Source: Trichuris trichiura
Taxonomy: Eukaryota; Nematoda; Enoplea; Trichinellida; Trichuridae
Assembly (NCBI GenBank): GCA_037903355.1
Contig: JBAJFE010000026.1
Span: forward strand, 1,612,001-1,676,000
Reading direction: 5' to 3'
Length of the DNA stretch: 64,000 bases
Shown: one piece after another, positions 27,401 through 40,424 of the stretch
Layout of the letters: every line of letters begins with the position of its first letter
Position numbering within the stretch: position 1 is the first letter of the stretch
The notes under the pieces: model-generated
Databases searched by the model: none
Told to the model about the DNA's origin: nothing
What the model saw: the letters and a program-made list of their open reading frames with translations, nothing else
Translations under genes and position numbers: made by a program

Positions 27401-27944
27401 TGGCTCGGAGCAAAAAGAAATTGCGATAGGCGGTGTCCGTCGTCGACTTAACGATATGTCATCCGTATTTGGTTGCTCGGCTCCGTCGACGATTGGACAA
27501 CGGTGATCGATTGGGACTAGCGACGCTGCTTGATCGAGTGAAAAGTGGCGGCAACTTACCACAGCCACGGAGCAGCGCTTTCCCGGCACTTGCTGAAGAA
27601 AAAGAAAAAACATGCTCAGCACACGAGAGAAAGCAACGAAGATCAATAGTCAACGAGCCCTGGCAACGCGAAACCACTGGCAGCGATGACTGCTTTGCCC
27701 GTCCCACCGTCTCCTCCCACTTTTACCCAACATTATAGGGATTCCAATGGCATTGAGGGCAGCGGCGGCAGACCAAGACAGACGGTTGGCAAAGAGGGGA
27801 GGGGGATTCAATCCCCAAATCTACAATCGGCCAACGGCGGTCACGGCCACTGACCAACAAAAGTCAATGTCATCTCTACTACTCAACATGGCCAGCGAGA
27901 CGCCGATGGGAAAGTGATGGACATGTCCATTTAACTAGCGAACG

Positions 27945-28419
27945 CTAATTGTCTATATATGTACACAATTGTCCTACTGTCCGCTGCTGACCGTCCACGT
28001 CGGTCAGCATCGTGTCAAAGTGACGAAATGATGCATGTTCCGTGCCGAACTGGCAGGTAAACGCCGTCAGGAACGCAGCGCCTTCGGGACACGTTCGCAT
28101 GGACCGTGAAATTGCAATAGCGCCCCAAAGAATACGGTAGCGATACGCGTATCCGGTTTGCGGACGGTAAACCATTAGTGCGGAAGGGTCGTACCAGGGA
28201 ACGTCGACGGAAAGCGAGAGGAGCTGCCATTGGTAGGCTACTTTCTCTTTGCCTGCGGGAAATATGAATTATTGAACTTAAGTCGATTATCCGACAGGCT
28301 GGCAATTAGCCCGTTAGCCAAGGGCCATTCGCTGCGATCGATCACCGGTCATCATAATGCGCGCGGCAGCTAGCTTGCCGTTGACCAACAGCACCATATC
28401 AAGGAAATTCATTAGAAAC
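27945..28419 (-). CDS. Two 3' exons of an unrecognised protein
   Basis: Minus-strand exons 28419-28346 and 28252-27945 join in phase: donor GTGATC after ACCG, acceptor CCCGCAG before GCAAAG. The intron is 93 nt. The first exon encodes a segment with FLDMVLLVNGKLAAARIMM, the second SVDVPWYDPSALMVYRP, a Tyr/Arg-rich stretch and a C-terminus CTYIDN before a TAG. Both read like real protein (mixed hydrophobic pattern, several cysteines) and have good acceptors (CTCTCCAAAG and TTTCCCGCAG), but I recognise no family. The 5' exons should lie upstream in the GC-richer block and were not found. The stop is 545 bp upstream of the Frizzled start on the same strand. Confidence 0.5.
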
Positions 28420-31400
28420 CTTTGGAGAGAGAAGGGGACAGTCAGTCAATCTGTCCTCCCTTCGTCAGCTTCCCATTTCTTCGTGTCTCTACTGTACATC
28501 CTATATGTCTAATCATCGGTGGACGAGAATAGATGGAACCCAAGGCGAGTATAGCTAAAAGGGCCTAATTGGCAATCGGGACAAATAGGACCAATGAAGA
28601 GGGGCAGACACGAGGTCTTCTCATTGTGGCCAGCTGTTCGGCGCCTCGACCACAAATGCGGACGACCGCTAGCAGGGAAATTGGACGCCCAACCGACTCG
28701 AGTCGAACTTATTCCGGCTGCTCTCGAGTATCGCGCTGATAACTAACGAACTCTTCCACTCTCTCCTTCTCTGTCTTTCCGTCTCGGCTCGAAAGCTGAC
28801 ATCCGAGAGCCAACGGCTGTTGTTAACGGAACGGGCAAAGGTGTTCAGGAAACGTCAATCGAAACGACAAGAGAGACGAGCACTGGTAGACGACGGCCAA
28901 CATTTCCATGCCATAATGCACAAGTTGCTTGTTGTCCCCGTTGGGCGGGTCGAGCCAACCCCCAGCAACGCAAAACGGCTGTAAATAATAACGCGGGAGG
29001 GGCCCAAAAAATAATTAATATATTACCACCCACCAGGCACGGACAGTTGTCGCCAGTCGCACGCAAACAGAGACCCTATCTTTTCAAAGCATCTTCTTTT
29101 TGGCAACGAACGAAGACTTGTCGCCCAGTAGCAAGCAAACAGATTATTACCATAAAACTCACGTTATTACGACGATCATGCAATGTCCATTCGGGATGTT
29201 GGGTCAGCTTCGCAAAACGACTACAACTACTAGTAACAGCTGGCCAAGCAGCTGAATGGCCATTCTGGTTACCAATCGTTTTCATTCCCATTCGTCGACG
29301 CCGTTTTGTATTCAAGTGTGTTGAGGTTTGGTCGTGCCACCACGCGAGCTCAATAACTCTAATAAATCACCAACTGGCAAAGCGGAAAATAGGGGAGGCG
29401 GAGACGAGAGGTCGTCGTCATCGTCGACATCTCTCTCTCTAACGTTTCGCAACCAGCCAGCAATGTCAAAGCTGAGAGAGAGAGGAGGAAGAATTTGCGT
29501 CAACGTTGGATGAAAATAAAAGTTTAAAAGAGGAGAAGGAGGAGCTGCGCAACGCGTTCCGCGACGACAAGAAAAGTGAGCAACTTGCAAAGAGGACAAC
29601 GCGCGTTGGCAGTTAGTCGCAAAAGAGTTTAATGCGCTCATCCAAGCCGTCGTCATCGTCGCTGAGCACCTCTGTGAGTGACGGCTAGCGAGCGTGTGTT
29701 CGCGTGCACGAATCTCCTAAACACACTTTCACTCACTCAGTCTCTTTCTCTCTCTCTCGATGAATGTCGAAGAAGAGCCAGCTGGAACAACAACTGGCGG
29801 AAAAACCAAGTCACTCACACGTCGCTATTCGAGAAGAGGAGGAGGGCAGCTTGTGTAGACGTCGACCGACTGGATTAACTGGACGAAATTTCAAAAGCTG
29901 AAGACAAGTGCTTGCCTCTATGGAAAGCAAGTCGTCTCGGTCGGCAAGTCAACAGCAAACGTGACGTTCCTCGACTGCCTGCTAACATTCGGACAAACAG
30001 TTTCAACAGCCAACTTGCGCCAACCACCAGTAGTCAACAGTGCACTACCGAAAGCGTGTTTACAATGTTTACATTTGGCCAAAGGACCGAGAACCCTAAC
30101 AGTTAGCGGCAACGTTCAATCGTCAAGCAACAAAAGCACCTTTGGCTGGGCTCGTCCGGTCGGGGGTGTATATACAAGCAACTGTTGACGATGATGGTCG
30201 TGCTGCTGCTAGTGGAAAGGCAAAACCAACATACTCTTTTTCAACTGCTGCTCTCATACTTGACCGCTGCTTCGAGATGACGACGACCTTATTTGGCTAC
30301 CGCCCGTGGCCAAGAAATACCAGGAAAGCGCCAAGGAAAGTCATCTAGAACCTGTTTGCTTTAGCAGAAGAGGAAAGACAGATATTGCAACTGACAATGC
30401 CGGGCTTTCGATCGAGCTGCCTGTCAGAATTCATTGCGCCTGTCGCGTCAACCTGAAGGCCAACGGGTCAACGCTGCCCATTGACGACACGATTTTTCGA
30501 CAATTCCCGGAAAGGAGTTCAACAAATGGTACCGGATATGCGAGCAAAGACCATCGCATCAAGTCGAAAAAGATCAAATCACAACGTACCTTGCAACAAT
30601 TTTGACGTCGAGAGACCCTTTTTCGCGCCAATTTCTAAATTAGGCAAAAGTTCGCAGCCGGCTACTACTACTACTACTAGCTTTCCAAGCTCCCGGATCG
30701 GACGACGCGAATGAATGACCAATGGAACAACCACCAACATTGCATACGGGATGTAGGCGTCGTCCCCAGCGAATGACCGACATTCTTTATTGTACTTTGG
30801 TGTCAGGTGGCGTGATTGGGCTAGCAGCGACAACGACGACGACGAGGACGGCCCGCAGAGGAATGGCCGGCGCGAAGAGGGTGGAGTCGTCGTAACGGAC
30901 TTCGCTCTCCCCGGGTCAGCCACAGTCTCCGCTGGACATTGTCTCTATTGACTAAGGAACCGAACGGACACGCAGTGAGTCAATAGAAAAGGAAAATGAG
31001 AACAACGAGGCCATTGTCAAGCGGGAACAAAACTGCCATTACGGAGGCGAGCATTGTTTGACCGCCCGCTTGCTACTAGTAGTAGTAGTAGTAGGTAGGC
31101 TTGGTCCGTGACCCACTTGTCCCCAAATGTGCCTGTTTACATAGGACAAATTGTCTATGCGAAAATTGACCAGCGCTAACAATGAATTTACAGTGGGCAA
31201 AGTGGAGCCACTTGGCCATGACGAACCGCATAGGGTCGCCTCCTCCTCTCTCGCTGAGTAGTGCCCAATAATGGCCTACCATATGTCACCATTGGAGCGA
31301 CGACTGCTAGGCGGCGATTTCGACAACTTCTGGCCGCACGGCATGCATTCTATGACAGCCGATAATGCATGCTCTCGATGGAGACCCGCCTCTTTTCCAC

Positions 31401-33283
31401 CATTTATTCTCCGTCGACAATGCAATGAGGTCGTAAAGTTGACAAATGGCCCTCTGCCGGTAGCCAATAAAAAGTGCTAGTCGGATGGCGCTGAGTCGAC
31501 CGCACAATGTGCTTCTTTCGCACTTCATTAAGCACCAAGTTGTTCCCATTCAACTAGCGCGCGCCCAATTGAAGGCCCATCATTGTTTAGCGCTCTTCCG
31601 GACCACCCCGACGACGCGTAAACAAATATACTACAGTTTGACGACGGTCGTGTCTCCAAAGTTGACAATCTTTCAAATCGACAATCTTTCTCTCTCTGGG
31701 CAGACACTCTTTCTCCTTACATTTATTGATCCTTCAGACCAAAGGCGAGAGCCAAAAACTACCAACATGGACGAACCAGTTCTCAGCTCGCGGCGGCTGA
31801 GGCGAAATCAATGGGCAACATTTAAGCGTTGCTCTAAGGAGAAATCCCAAAAGTTTTAACTCGAGCATTCAAAGCTAATACGCGTCACATTGGTGACGGC
31901 ACAGCGCGTGACAACATGGTATGTACGTCGCCTATTAGTCGAGACGTTGGTGAGCAAACGATGCTGCCAGGAAGCTGGCAAAAATTGCATTTCCAGCCCT
32001 CTCGCTATGCTCAACTTAATACCGTACCAAAAGGCTGAAACAATAGCACTGAGCAAACAGCCAAAAGCGACGACGTCGAAGCCCAGTCGGTAATTGAGCA
32101 GCTGTTTGCTTTACAGGCCAACAAACCGGCTGTCTTAAGTGGGTGCTCGCTTCCTTCATTCGGCGGGTGCACCCTCTCGAACCGTCCGTCAACAACAAGG
32201 ACATTACCTCCGGCGGGCGTTGGTCAAGAGTGTACAACATGGCGTCATCAGCTGAACAAATATCCCGCGACCCTATTCAACCAACAGCCCTCAATAGGTG
32301 CCAAATTTGAATCGGCTAACAAAAGGTCACGTGACACCGAGAGCAAGTATCCATCGGCTTTGTGTAGCCAACATATTCTTCATTTCCCACTTGGAAAACA
32401 ATGCTCGTGTTTGGCATTTTTTACAACGCAAACGATACATTGGAAGCACAACGGAACGAATGTTTTGCAGACTCTTTTTCCGTTGCACGAAACGCGTCGA
32501 ACCAACAGTAACAAAACTAGTTGCAGCTAGTCGAGTCAGCATTCAATCATGAATGAACAGATCTTCCAAGAACGAGTGGTAGGAGAGGAGAAAAAACTAC
32601 AAACTGCCTGTCTGGTCATTGAGAAGCGAGGGGGAGAGAAGTTAAGCATAGTTAACCAGGAAATAAGGTCGTAACCAATTAGTTACGCAATGGTTGAATA
32701 AAAAAAAATCTAGTGACATTGAAAAGCAACGACGCAGTGGAAAATCTTAGCCGGATTTTTACACTGAGTGACAAAGACTCCCCGAGGGAACCGCGCAGCG
32801 TCAACAGAGTGCCAGAGCTGCATTTTCAATTGACAAACGAGAAAGGGCAAAAGAAGTGACAGGGCGTAAATGGTACCACCTTAAGAAAATGTTCCAAGAA
32901 ACGTGGCAAGAAAGAGAGCCATGCAAAGGAGAGGTATCCCGCCGTGATCACGCTGTCAAAAAGGATAAAAACGTAATGGCACTTACCGTTTGCTCGCGAA
33001 GAACAATTGAACCCATTCAGGCAACGTTGGATAAATGGACGAACCAAATCCCGCGTGAAACAACAACAGTGGGTTGAGCATTTTGGCTAAACTGGATCGG
33101 TCGCTGCAGCTTGGCAAGCGACAGCTGATTTAGTTTGACAACTTTCAGCAAGAAAACACGTCCACCATAACCAGCTTTTATGAGAGAAAATACGATTGCT
33201 TTTACGGCAGACGATCATGGTCGTTGTTTCAAAAAAAAACAAACATAAGCGTGGCAAAAAGAGACAAAAAATTGAACTGCTGC
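28420..33283. other. GC-richer gene-poor block
   Basis: This stretch is visibly richer in G and C and in CGTCG/GACGACG-type trinucleotides than the flanks. It carries many overlapping short frames on both strands, none resembling a known family. It should contain upstream exons or 5' sequence for the unrecognised gene at 27.9-28.4 kb and 3' UTR for epsilon-COP. Simple repeats are present (TAG triplets near 31073-31096, CTA triplets near 30661-30680, CT tracts near 29740-29760). Confidence 0.4.
31073..31096. repeat. TAG trinucleotide microsatellite
   Basis: About seven tandem TAG units interrupted by one CTAG at the left edge. A similar CTA tract of about six units lies 400 bp upstream. No functional inference. 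Confidence 0.85.
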
Positions 33284-36200
33284 TCAAGTGCGTGATCGCA
33301 ATGCCACCAGTCGGTCGAATTCACTCTCTTTGGCAAGCAGGTCACGGGTCCACGGGTGATCCGGATAGGCGTCCTTCATCTGCCGTACGTATCGACCGGT
33401 AATCTGAAACCGAACAACAAATGGAAAAGACGGCTGCTCCACGCGCACGCATATGATAGGAGAGAAAACGTCGTTGCGTACACTATCAAATTCAATCACG
33501 CAAAGACCGACTTATTCTTTCCAGTTCAACCAGCCGCGGCTGAAATGCATTGACGCGAAGGTAGAGAGAGTGCGTATGAACGAAAGCGGAAGTAAAACTC
33601 GCCTTGACTTACCAGCACGCGATCGAAATTTCAAAAAGCAAAAGCGCAAAGCGTGCAAAGAATTATTTTCTTCACCGTCAACACGCATCCGCAATGAGGC
33701 ACTGCTGCGTTAGCGGAAGAGAGGTGTCCCATAGCAGCGAATAACAAAAGGAGAATCGACAGTTGGACGGATTTGAAACTCGCCAGCGTTGAATGGAAAA
33801 TTTAAAACGTCAAATTACATTCTCCTGACAGCGGCAATACATCATTGGCGTAAGGGAATAACTACATTGACAAATGCCATAGGTTATTTTTCAAATTGGG
33901 TCGACTGTTCGCTTGTCGCAAGCCATAGTTCGAACTGTACAACAATTGGGCCGCCATTTGAACTGACAAGCCAAGCGAACACAACGTGCCTACACGAAAC
34001 GCGAAATATCACCTTAACAAAGAAACCTACGTGCTGCGTGGTGTAGTCCCACCAAAGTGACATTCCAAGCATGCCTAGTGTAGAGACAGACGCCCTTACG
34101 CTTACAGGATAGCAACGTTGTCTGCGGTTGAACAGAGATTTACTCTCCGCTCAATTTCCGTCTTGACAATTCATCCAGTGTCAACATCTTACTCGCATTG
34201 TCTCCCCACTGGCGCGATCTTATGATTGGCAGCAGTCTACGCCAGCCCTCAAATCTCAAAAACCTGCAACAACTGCTAATACGCTGAGAAGCGTCAGTGT
34301 CACTCCGCAAGCCATCAAGCGGTTGTCACGAGAAGAAATGCGAAAACGAATTGACTCTCCTGCCTATGCAATCCATTAGTGCCTAAAACGGCCGTCTACA
34401 TTACACTTATTTTACGGATTTCATATCCTGCAAAACATGCAAACAAATCCAGAAAATAAGCCCACCAAAACCGCGCTGGTATTAATAAAGTCAGAAGCCC
34501 AAAACGTAAATATGCCAAACAAAGCAGCAGACGTAACCGCGTTGAGTGGAACGTTTATAGACGTTGAATAACATGGCGTCATCTTTGGGAAAACAAAGTA
34601 CAACGTCCATAAAGACGCAAGCCAACTAGGAGAAGCAAAAAACCAGCAACAAATACGTCAACAGTACTGAGTCGACTTTTTTCAGCCCAATAAACTAGGC
34701 GAAACGCAACAGCTTACTGAGCACTGAAGCTATCAATGAATGGAATCAAGAAAAATCATGCGCACAATAATTGCACTTGTCTATAAATGGATTCGACTGA
34801 AAAATTGTATCGAGAAAGCAAGGAAGAAGAAATAACAATGCGCGCCAAGAAAGGTTTCACTAGCAAATGCTCATCGAGTGGATAGGCGTCTGTTCGAGCG
34901 GCTTTTACTTTGCAATCAGTAACTGACTTCCGGCAAACAACTTGAAAGGTATTCGTTCCGCTCTACGATGGCGTTGTTAAGCACTGCGTGACAAACAAAG
35001 GACTAATTCATTCTCGCAGACTCTATGGCGTTTCGCAAAACATTAAGCGTTCAATAGAAGTGACACAGACTGAGACGAACTAAACTGTTACAAACGAAAT
35101 CGTATATGTTCATCCACGTCAGTTGGATTTTGTTACGCGTTGCGGGTACGGTTGAAGACGGCTCGGAAATTTTGGTAGCGCAAGACTCCGAGCGGTACCA
35201 AAGAAAACCTATTCTAATAGATTACGCAACAAAGCGTATGGATTATGATTTAAGATAAAACCTGAACGCCGCCTTTGCAAAGCTACAGTACTCATTATGC
35301 GGAACAACTACGCTTGAGAGGCAAAAACAACTTGTAAAACTGCCAAAGCACAAAAAGTACAAAATGCTAAAGTATGCTGCAAGTGCCTTAACGATGGGAA
35401 GCACCCAACTTGCGCTTGAAAAGACAATGCCACGTCACTTTCTTGCAAAAGCCAATAGCTAGCAACAAGCTGTCGAATGTGACGTGGTTCGAAACGTCTA
35501 TTGCTTAATTGGAATAAAAGTTAGCGAAGTTTTCAAAAGCGAATAATTGCATTCTACCAATCCTATAAAAAAGACCGCTCACAAATAACGGTGTGCTTTT
35601 ACGACTACGATTTTCTGCTGATATCGCAACAAAGAAAATAGATATTATTTCACACAGCATCAGCGAAGCTGATAAAAAGAAATAACGACGCAGCTTGCTT
35701 CGGCAAAGCTAAAGGCGTAGTTCAAAAGTTATAGCGTTGCAATGACAACGCACTGACTTTCGCGCATTGCTTTGACGAAATTAATAGTTGGAACAACTTC
35801 CTCATTTCCAGCATTTCATTACTATAGATCAATTTGGGCTAAGTTCTCAAGTCGCGACCAGCGGCAGACGTATAGTTACTCTGGAAGCTCCCATTTTCTT
35901 TGGTCCTTCAAACCTTTAAAACCTAGGCCAATTGTTGCCAGCAGGTAGCAATTGAACGTTCCTAATTCCAATGTCTAATAATAGTCTCGTTATACGCTTT
36001 CCATTCTACGTCAAGAAAGGGTTACGCACAGCTTTAAAAAAGCGGTTAAAACTACCCGTGAAAACGGAAAAACGTTGTACGACTTATAAACTTATTAACA
36101 TTTCATTTCTCAGCTCTAAAAAAATTTAAGAGAAAACCCAAGCAGAAAAGATGCGTATTTAAAAAATTAAGCAAGTCGCAATGATCATGCCCATGATCCA

Positions 36201-38731
36201 GTTTAAATATATTCTTCTTGCCATTATTGAATGAACAAAAATGGCACTGCAACAATCGGATTGGAAAGCTAAGTATCCATAAATAATTTACTAAATCACG
36301 AATGCAGAAAACTGCGTTTCGTCAATCGCTAAAAGTATGCCACCTTTCCTGCACTGCCATTGCCAACGCATGAATTCTGTAGTAACTACATCTTAATGAT
36401 TTCTTCTGACAATTAATCTCACTAATTTAAAATTATCTTCTTTCCTCTTCGTCGTTTCTGATAAACGTAATCTAGTACGGAAGCAAACGAGCTTCAATAG
36501 ACAAAGTTGGCAGCTTCTTTTCGACAGAGAAAACTAGCTGATGCGCAGGTAACAACGATCTTACTGTTGCTCATTATTTTTGCAACTACTTTGTGTCATC
36601 TTGCCTACGATCTTTATTCCTTTGATATTGTGCTCTTACATGCTAAAGCTGTTACGTAATTCTGTGAGCATTAAAAGCAAGTACCTACTCGGTAGACAGC
36701 TTGGCATTTTAAAAATAAACAGAAAGCAGAAACGAACTTAAAACATCGACGGTCACCATTATGCTCGAAATATTATTTTTGGCAATACCAAGGCATTCAA
36801 ACAGCCATTTATTAGAATATGCAATTTATTAAGCTTTTAGATTTTTGCTTTTACCTGCGCTGACAAAAGGACAATTTATCTTGAAAGCCCTCCGTCAATA
36901 GAATTTGAATATTCAAAAAAGCGGGACGCAAAAAAGAAATCAATTTATTCAGTCGCCGCAAACCTACGTCTCTTTACAGAGGGACAATGAAGCTGCTAAA
37001 GCTAATGACCTTTTGACGCGTACAGCCTATTTGCGACAGTACCTTATTAATGGAAGAAGAACCGCACAAAGATAAGTAGCTCTCGGAATAAGCCTTTTCT
37101 CGTCTTCAGCATGTCGGAAATAGTTTGAGATAACTATTGGCGCGCTGAAGACGAAAAAAGATTGCTTCCGAAACCTACGCGACTATTTTAAAGCGCAGTC
37201 GAGCATACAATACGGAGTCAAAACATGGCTATCAAAAGGCCACTTTGTAACGAAGAAAAATGGAGTACTTAGAATATCAGTTGCGCAAAAATAATCAGTC
37301 AATATTGAACTACGTTCGAAGATAGGATTTCGTCTCGATTGAAAATGACTTCACTAAAAGGAAACTTTTGAAAACGTTGGCGACGCTGCTCTTGAGAGCT
37401 TCCTTTTAATGAGGTGCCTTTCGACTCCGATACAAATGAGTATTGCAACACACAGCTTTGGCATACCGTTATCAAGCAGCCTACATCGAAATCTTTGTAT
37501 ATTAAATGGTATGCAGAAATCGATAAGCGAACAACCAAAGCTATGTTAGACTTGTGGAATTGTTTCAATTAATCACTTGCCACTCGAGGCAATATAAGAA
37601 GAAGAATAATTGATGCTTAAAGAGTCAGATTATCGCTATTGAAAGGAAGAAGTTCAAAAAACATTCACTTGAGTTTAAAGAGAAATAATTCTCAACAAAA
37701 CTTTTAAAATAAAATCATACAAATTGTTGGCTTACCTCAGCCGGTTTACCCAACATTTGAGACAGAACTATAGCATCGATTACAACTTCAGCGTTGTTGC
37801 TGTCCTTTTCCAATGACTCGTTCACAACTCGTTCACCATCCTCATAGTTGCCCATCATAATTTGACAGCATGCAAGTGAGTTCAACAAAAGCACCGTCGA
37901 ACCATACTTGTCTATCATTTCTTGAAAAGTGAATAAAGCATCTTGCAGATGCTCACGACCCTGTCAAAGATAGGTTGTCAGAAGGTCCTTAGCAAAATTT
38001 GGTGACTAACCAAAGCCATATTAACCCACGCTGTTGTCATTTGCGTAAGCAACGAATCTTCATCCAAAGTCTGCATTTCCTTTATTGTTTCCCTTAATTG
38101 GTCAACGAATTATTGACAGACACAAATGAACAAAAAATATCAAACTTTGCTATGTCAATTCTGTTCATGGCCAGCAAGCAATGAACGGTCATTGCAAGGC
38201 ATTCCAAAGAATCTGTGCTGTGATGCAAATATCGAAGCGCCTCCTCGAAGTTCTGGAACAACTCATGACTACATTTACAAAACAATGCGATTTCGGAATT
38301 GAACATACCAATTCGTGGCTTAAAATTGTGGCAGCCATAAGCAAGCATACTGGCTCTGTTGAATGTCTTTCGAACAGTGATGGGAGTTCATCGACCACTT
38401 TCTCACTGAAAAAGTGTGACGTTCGAAAAGACCCATTGATTTTCCCAACATACCGTCTATCAGGTTTCCCCAAGTATTCGGCGAGCATACGAATGGCGGC
38501 AAGCGGACCGGGCGTATCGCTATCCACTTTTATTTCTTCAAGCGCAACTGTAAACTTCTTCTGCGCAATATACGCACGGTAGACGTAAATGTCACGCTCC
38601 AATTTCGCCTCTTTGCTAGACGGTTTAAGCGCTAACGCTTCGGTGATACACTGCTGATAGCTGCCAATATGGAAAGCATTCTTTACACCGAACAAATCAT
38701 CGGACGTTCGCTTGTCAGCGCTTGAAGACAT
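33284..38731 (-). CDS. Coatomer subunit epsilon (COPE)
   Basis: Epsilon-COP is the TPR-repeat subunit of COPI coatomer in Golgi-to-ER and intra-Golgi vesicles. Minus-strand exons: 38731-38454, 38405-38309, 38261-38146, 38092-38011, 37960-37736 and 33403-33284. They sum to 918 nt (305 aa; human about 308) with all phases closing. Landmarks: DLFGVKNAFHIGSYQQCI at the N-terminus, DIYVYRAYIAQKKF, LLMAATIL, DSLECLAMTVH, TLDEDSLLTQMTTAWVNMA, LLLNSLACCQIMMGNYEDGE and VLSQMLGKPAE. The last exon gives ITGRYVRQMKDAYPDHPW and ESEFDRLVAL, matching the family's NRYLSQLKDAH...DFDRL tail. It lies across a 4.3-kb intron, while the other introns are about 50-55 nt. That intron contains a foldback repeat at about 37.1 kb. 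Confidence 0.93.
37080..37172. repeat. Foldback repeat in the long epsilon-COP intron
   Basis: Arms at about 37080-37110 and 37144-37172 are imperfect reverse complements ending in CGTCTTCAGC and GCTGAAGACG. The interior holds a second small hairpin (AATAGTT...AACTATT). The core is shared with the foldbacks near 19.0 and 60.9 kb. Confidence 0.65.
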
Positions 38732-38881
38732 CGCAGAGAAGAATTAGTTGTGTCACAACTGTCTGTAATCTAAAATACAGACGCAAAAGAGCCTGCGCAT
38801 CGTGACGCGTCACTGTAAATCTATTTCTTTAAAGAAGCTTCTTCTTGCGACTGTTTGCACGTCTCAGCCAAGTATAGTTTA

Positions 38882-39838
38882 ATGAAAAAGACAGCGGAAA
38901 AAATAGAAATGTTGAACGACGTGCAAGCTGAAGTAGTACTTTGGAAAGAAAAATACGAAAGGTTCGTTGAAAAAGCATTCGGCAATATGAACGTGCTTCA
39001 ACTTACCCTATTGTTAGGTTATTGCACACCTTTACGCTGACTTTGGAAAATAACCAGAAACTTGAAGACAGTGTGCTTAAGCTTATTGATCAAAGCGAAG
39101 AAGACAAGGCTAGTATGGTTAACGAGGTAGACCATCTGAATCAGCTGATAGCGGTAAAGGATGCCATGATTAACCGGTTGGAAATTGAGCGCGTACTAAA
39201 ATACGACCGACTTAACTCTCGTATTACTTACCTCTGTATGATTTTAAGGATCGATACAAGAAGGACTGCTTGCTCGCGGTCAGTCTCCTCCAATGCCAGC
39301 CTTCGATGTACAAAGCCAAACAGAGTTATTCGGTTACGCCTCTTATCGAAGATTAGCAGTGTGTAAACGTGTCCTTTTAAACAGGAAGGACCAAGAAGCT
39401 CGTCATGTACGTCAGCTTTTGGTAACGCCGGTTGCGAGGATACAAAAGCGGTCAGTTTTCCAAATTGTCTTACTGTACTGTATAGAACCTAATTTCTTTC
39501 AGAATTTGTTAGCGTGTTCCAGCGCAACTTTCCCGCCAACTGCGGTTATGCTAGCAACGGAATCGCCACCGCAGGAATCGCTACAAAAAAGCCCGAATTC
39601 ACTTAGCGGACATTCGGAAGACATTTTGCAGCTTATCGGTTTTACAAGCAATTCCGACTTAACAATACGACTAACCGAATGTAACAAGTGTAGCAGTGCC
39701 ATCCGCCTGCGAGACCAAAGTGTTCAAACGGAAGTCAGCTCGGTTTCGAATGAACAACTGCTCATTGACTTTAATATAGATGATCAAAAGCATTCCATGT
39801 CCGTTCATAGGAAAGAGCATTCAGTTTTGCTCATTTGA
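38882..39838 (+). CDS. Coiled-coil protein, family uncertain
   Basis: Exons 38882-38961, 39018-39192 and 39249-39332 join in phase. They encode a Glu/Lys-rich coiled coil (AEKIEMLNDVQAEVVLWKEK, then DHLNQLIAVKDAMINRLEIE), followed by DRYKKDCLLAVSLLQC, which looks like a conserved box. A fourth exon starts at 39385 and a fifth at 39503 after CTTTCAG. For the fifth, the long frame to 39838 contains LRDQSVQTEVSS and LLIDFN, which look genuine. However, the donors available in exon 4 (GTACGT at 39408, GTAACG at 39422) do not give that frame under the simplest phasing; the alternative frame stops near 39604. The C-terminal structure is therefore unresolved. A distant relation to TJAP1/BEGAIN-type coiled-coil scaffolds is only a guess. 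The start is 150 bp from the divergent epsilon-COP start. Confidence 0.5.
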
Positions 39839-40400
39839 CGTAACTATGACGAGTGGGCAGCGTTTCTTCGTTTCGAAGACAGCCAGTCTTTGTATATCTT
39901 TCTTTTACTGAAGTAAAAGCTTGTCTGTTAAAGTCATAGGCGTCTTTTAAATAATTTACTTCGGACTTGTTGCATCGCATGCAGCTAAATTTGGTAGCAA
40001 TAAGCGACAGCGCTTTTGGCGTCAGACAGCTAGGATGTACTGTACGTTAAACTGAAATCAAGTTCCGTTTGTCTAGGTAAGCTCCACCATCCTGAATTAA
40101 AACAACTGCTGAGTTTGCTGTTAAACTCAGGCAGCCTGCGGTTGAAGGAATCAGCAGGACTCATTTTTGAGTTTAGGCGTTGGCTGAGTGCAGTTCCCTA
40201 GACAAGGAAAACTTGATTTTTTTGTTCCACCTACGGTACTCACCGAGACTCTATTGAAAAAATCCGAAAAACATTGTAGCGGGTCAAGACCGCGAATACT
40301 CCGCACGGTACTTGACTACTCCGTAATGTATTACCGTAACTATTATCACTTAAGTAAAGTCTTGCGTACGCTTGCTCTCGTTCTTTTATTGCTGCAACAC
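39839..40400 (+). other. Spacer, probably including the 5' LTR of the Gypsy element
   Basis: The sequence immediately upstream of the primer-binding-like site ends in CTGCAACAC, compatible with an LTR ending in CA. I could not find a matching second LTR in the window, so the left border is undefined. No gene seen. Confidence 0.35.
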
Positions 40401-40414
40401 TGGTGACCCGTGAG
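40401..40414 (+). other. Primer-binding-like site of the Gypsy element
   Basis: TGGTGACCCGTGAG begins with TGG, the complement of a tRNA CCA end, directly downstream of a CA-ending sequence and 24 bp before the first gag ATG. I cannot name the tRNA. Confidence 0.5.
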
Positions 40415-40424
40415 TGACGAGACA

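Noticed and set aside
30306..30605. 99-codon plus-strand frame in the GC-rich block
   Set aside because: The block is GC-rich with few stops, so frames of this size are expected by chance; no motif seen.
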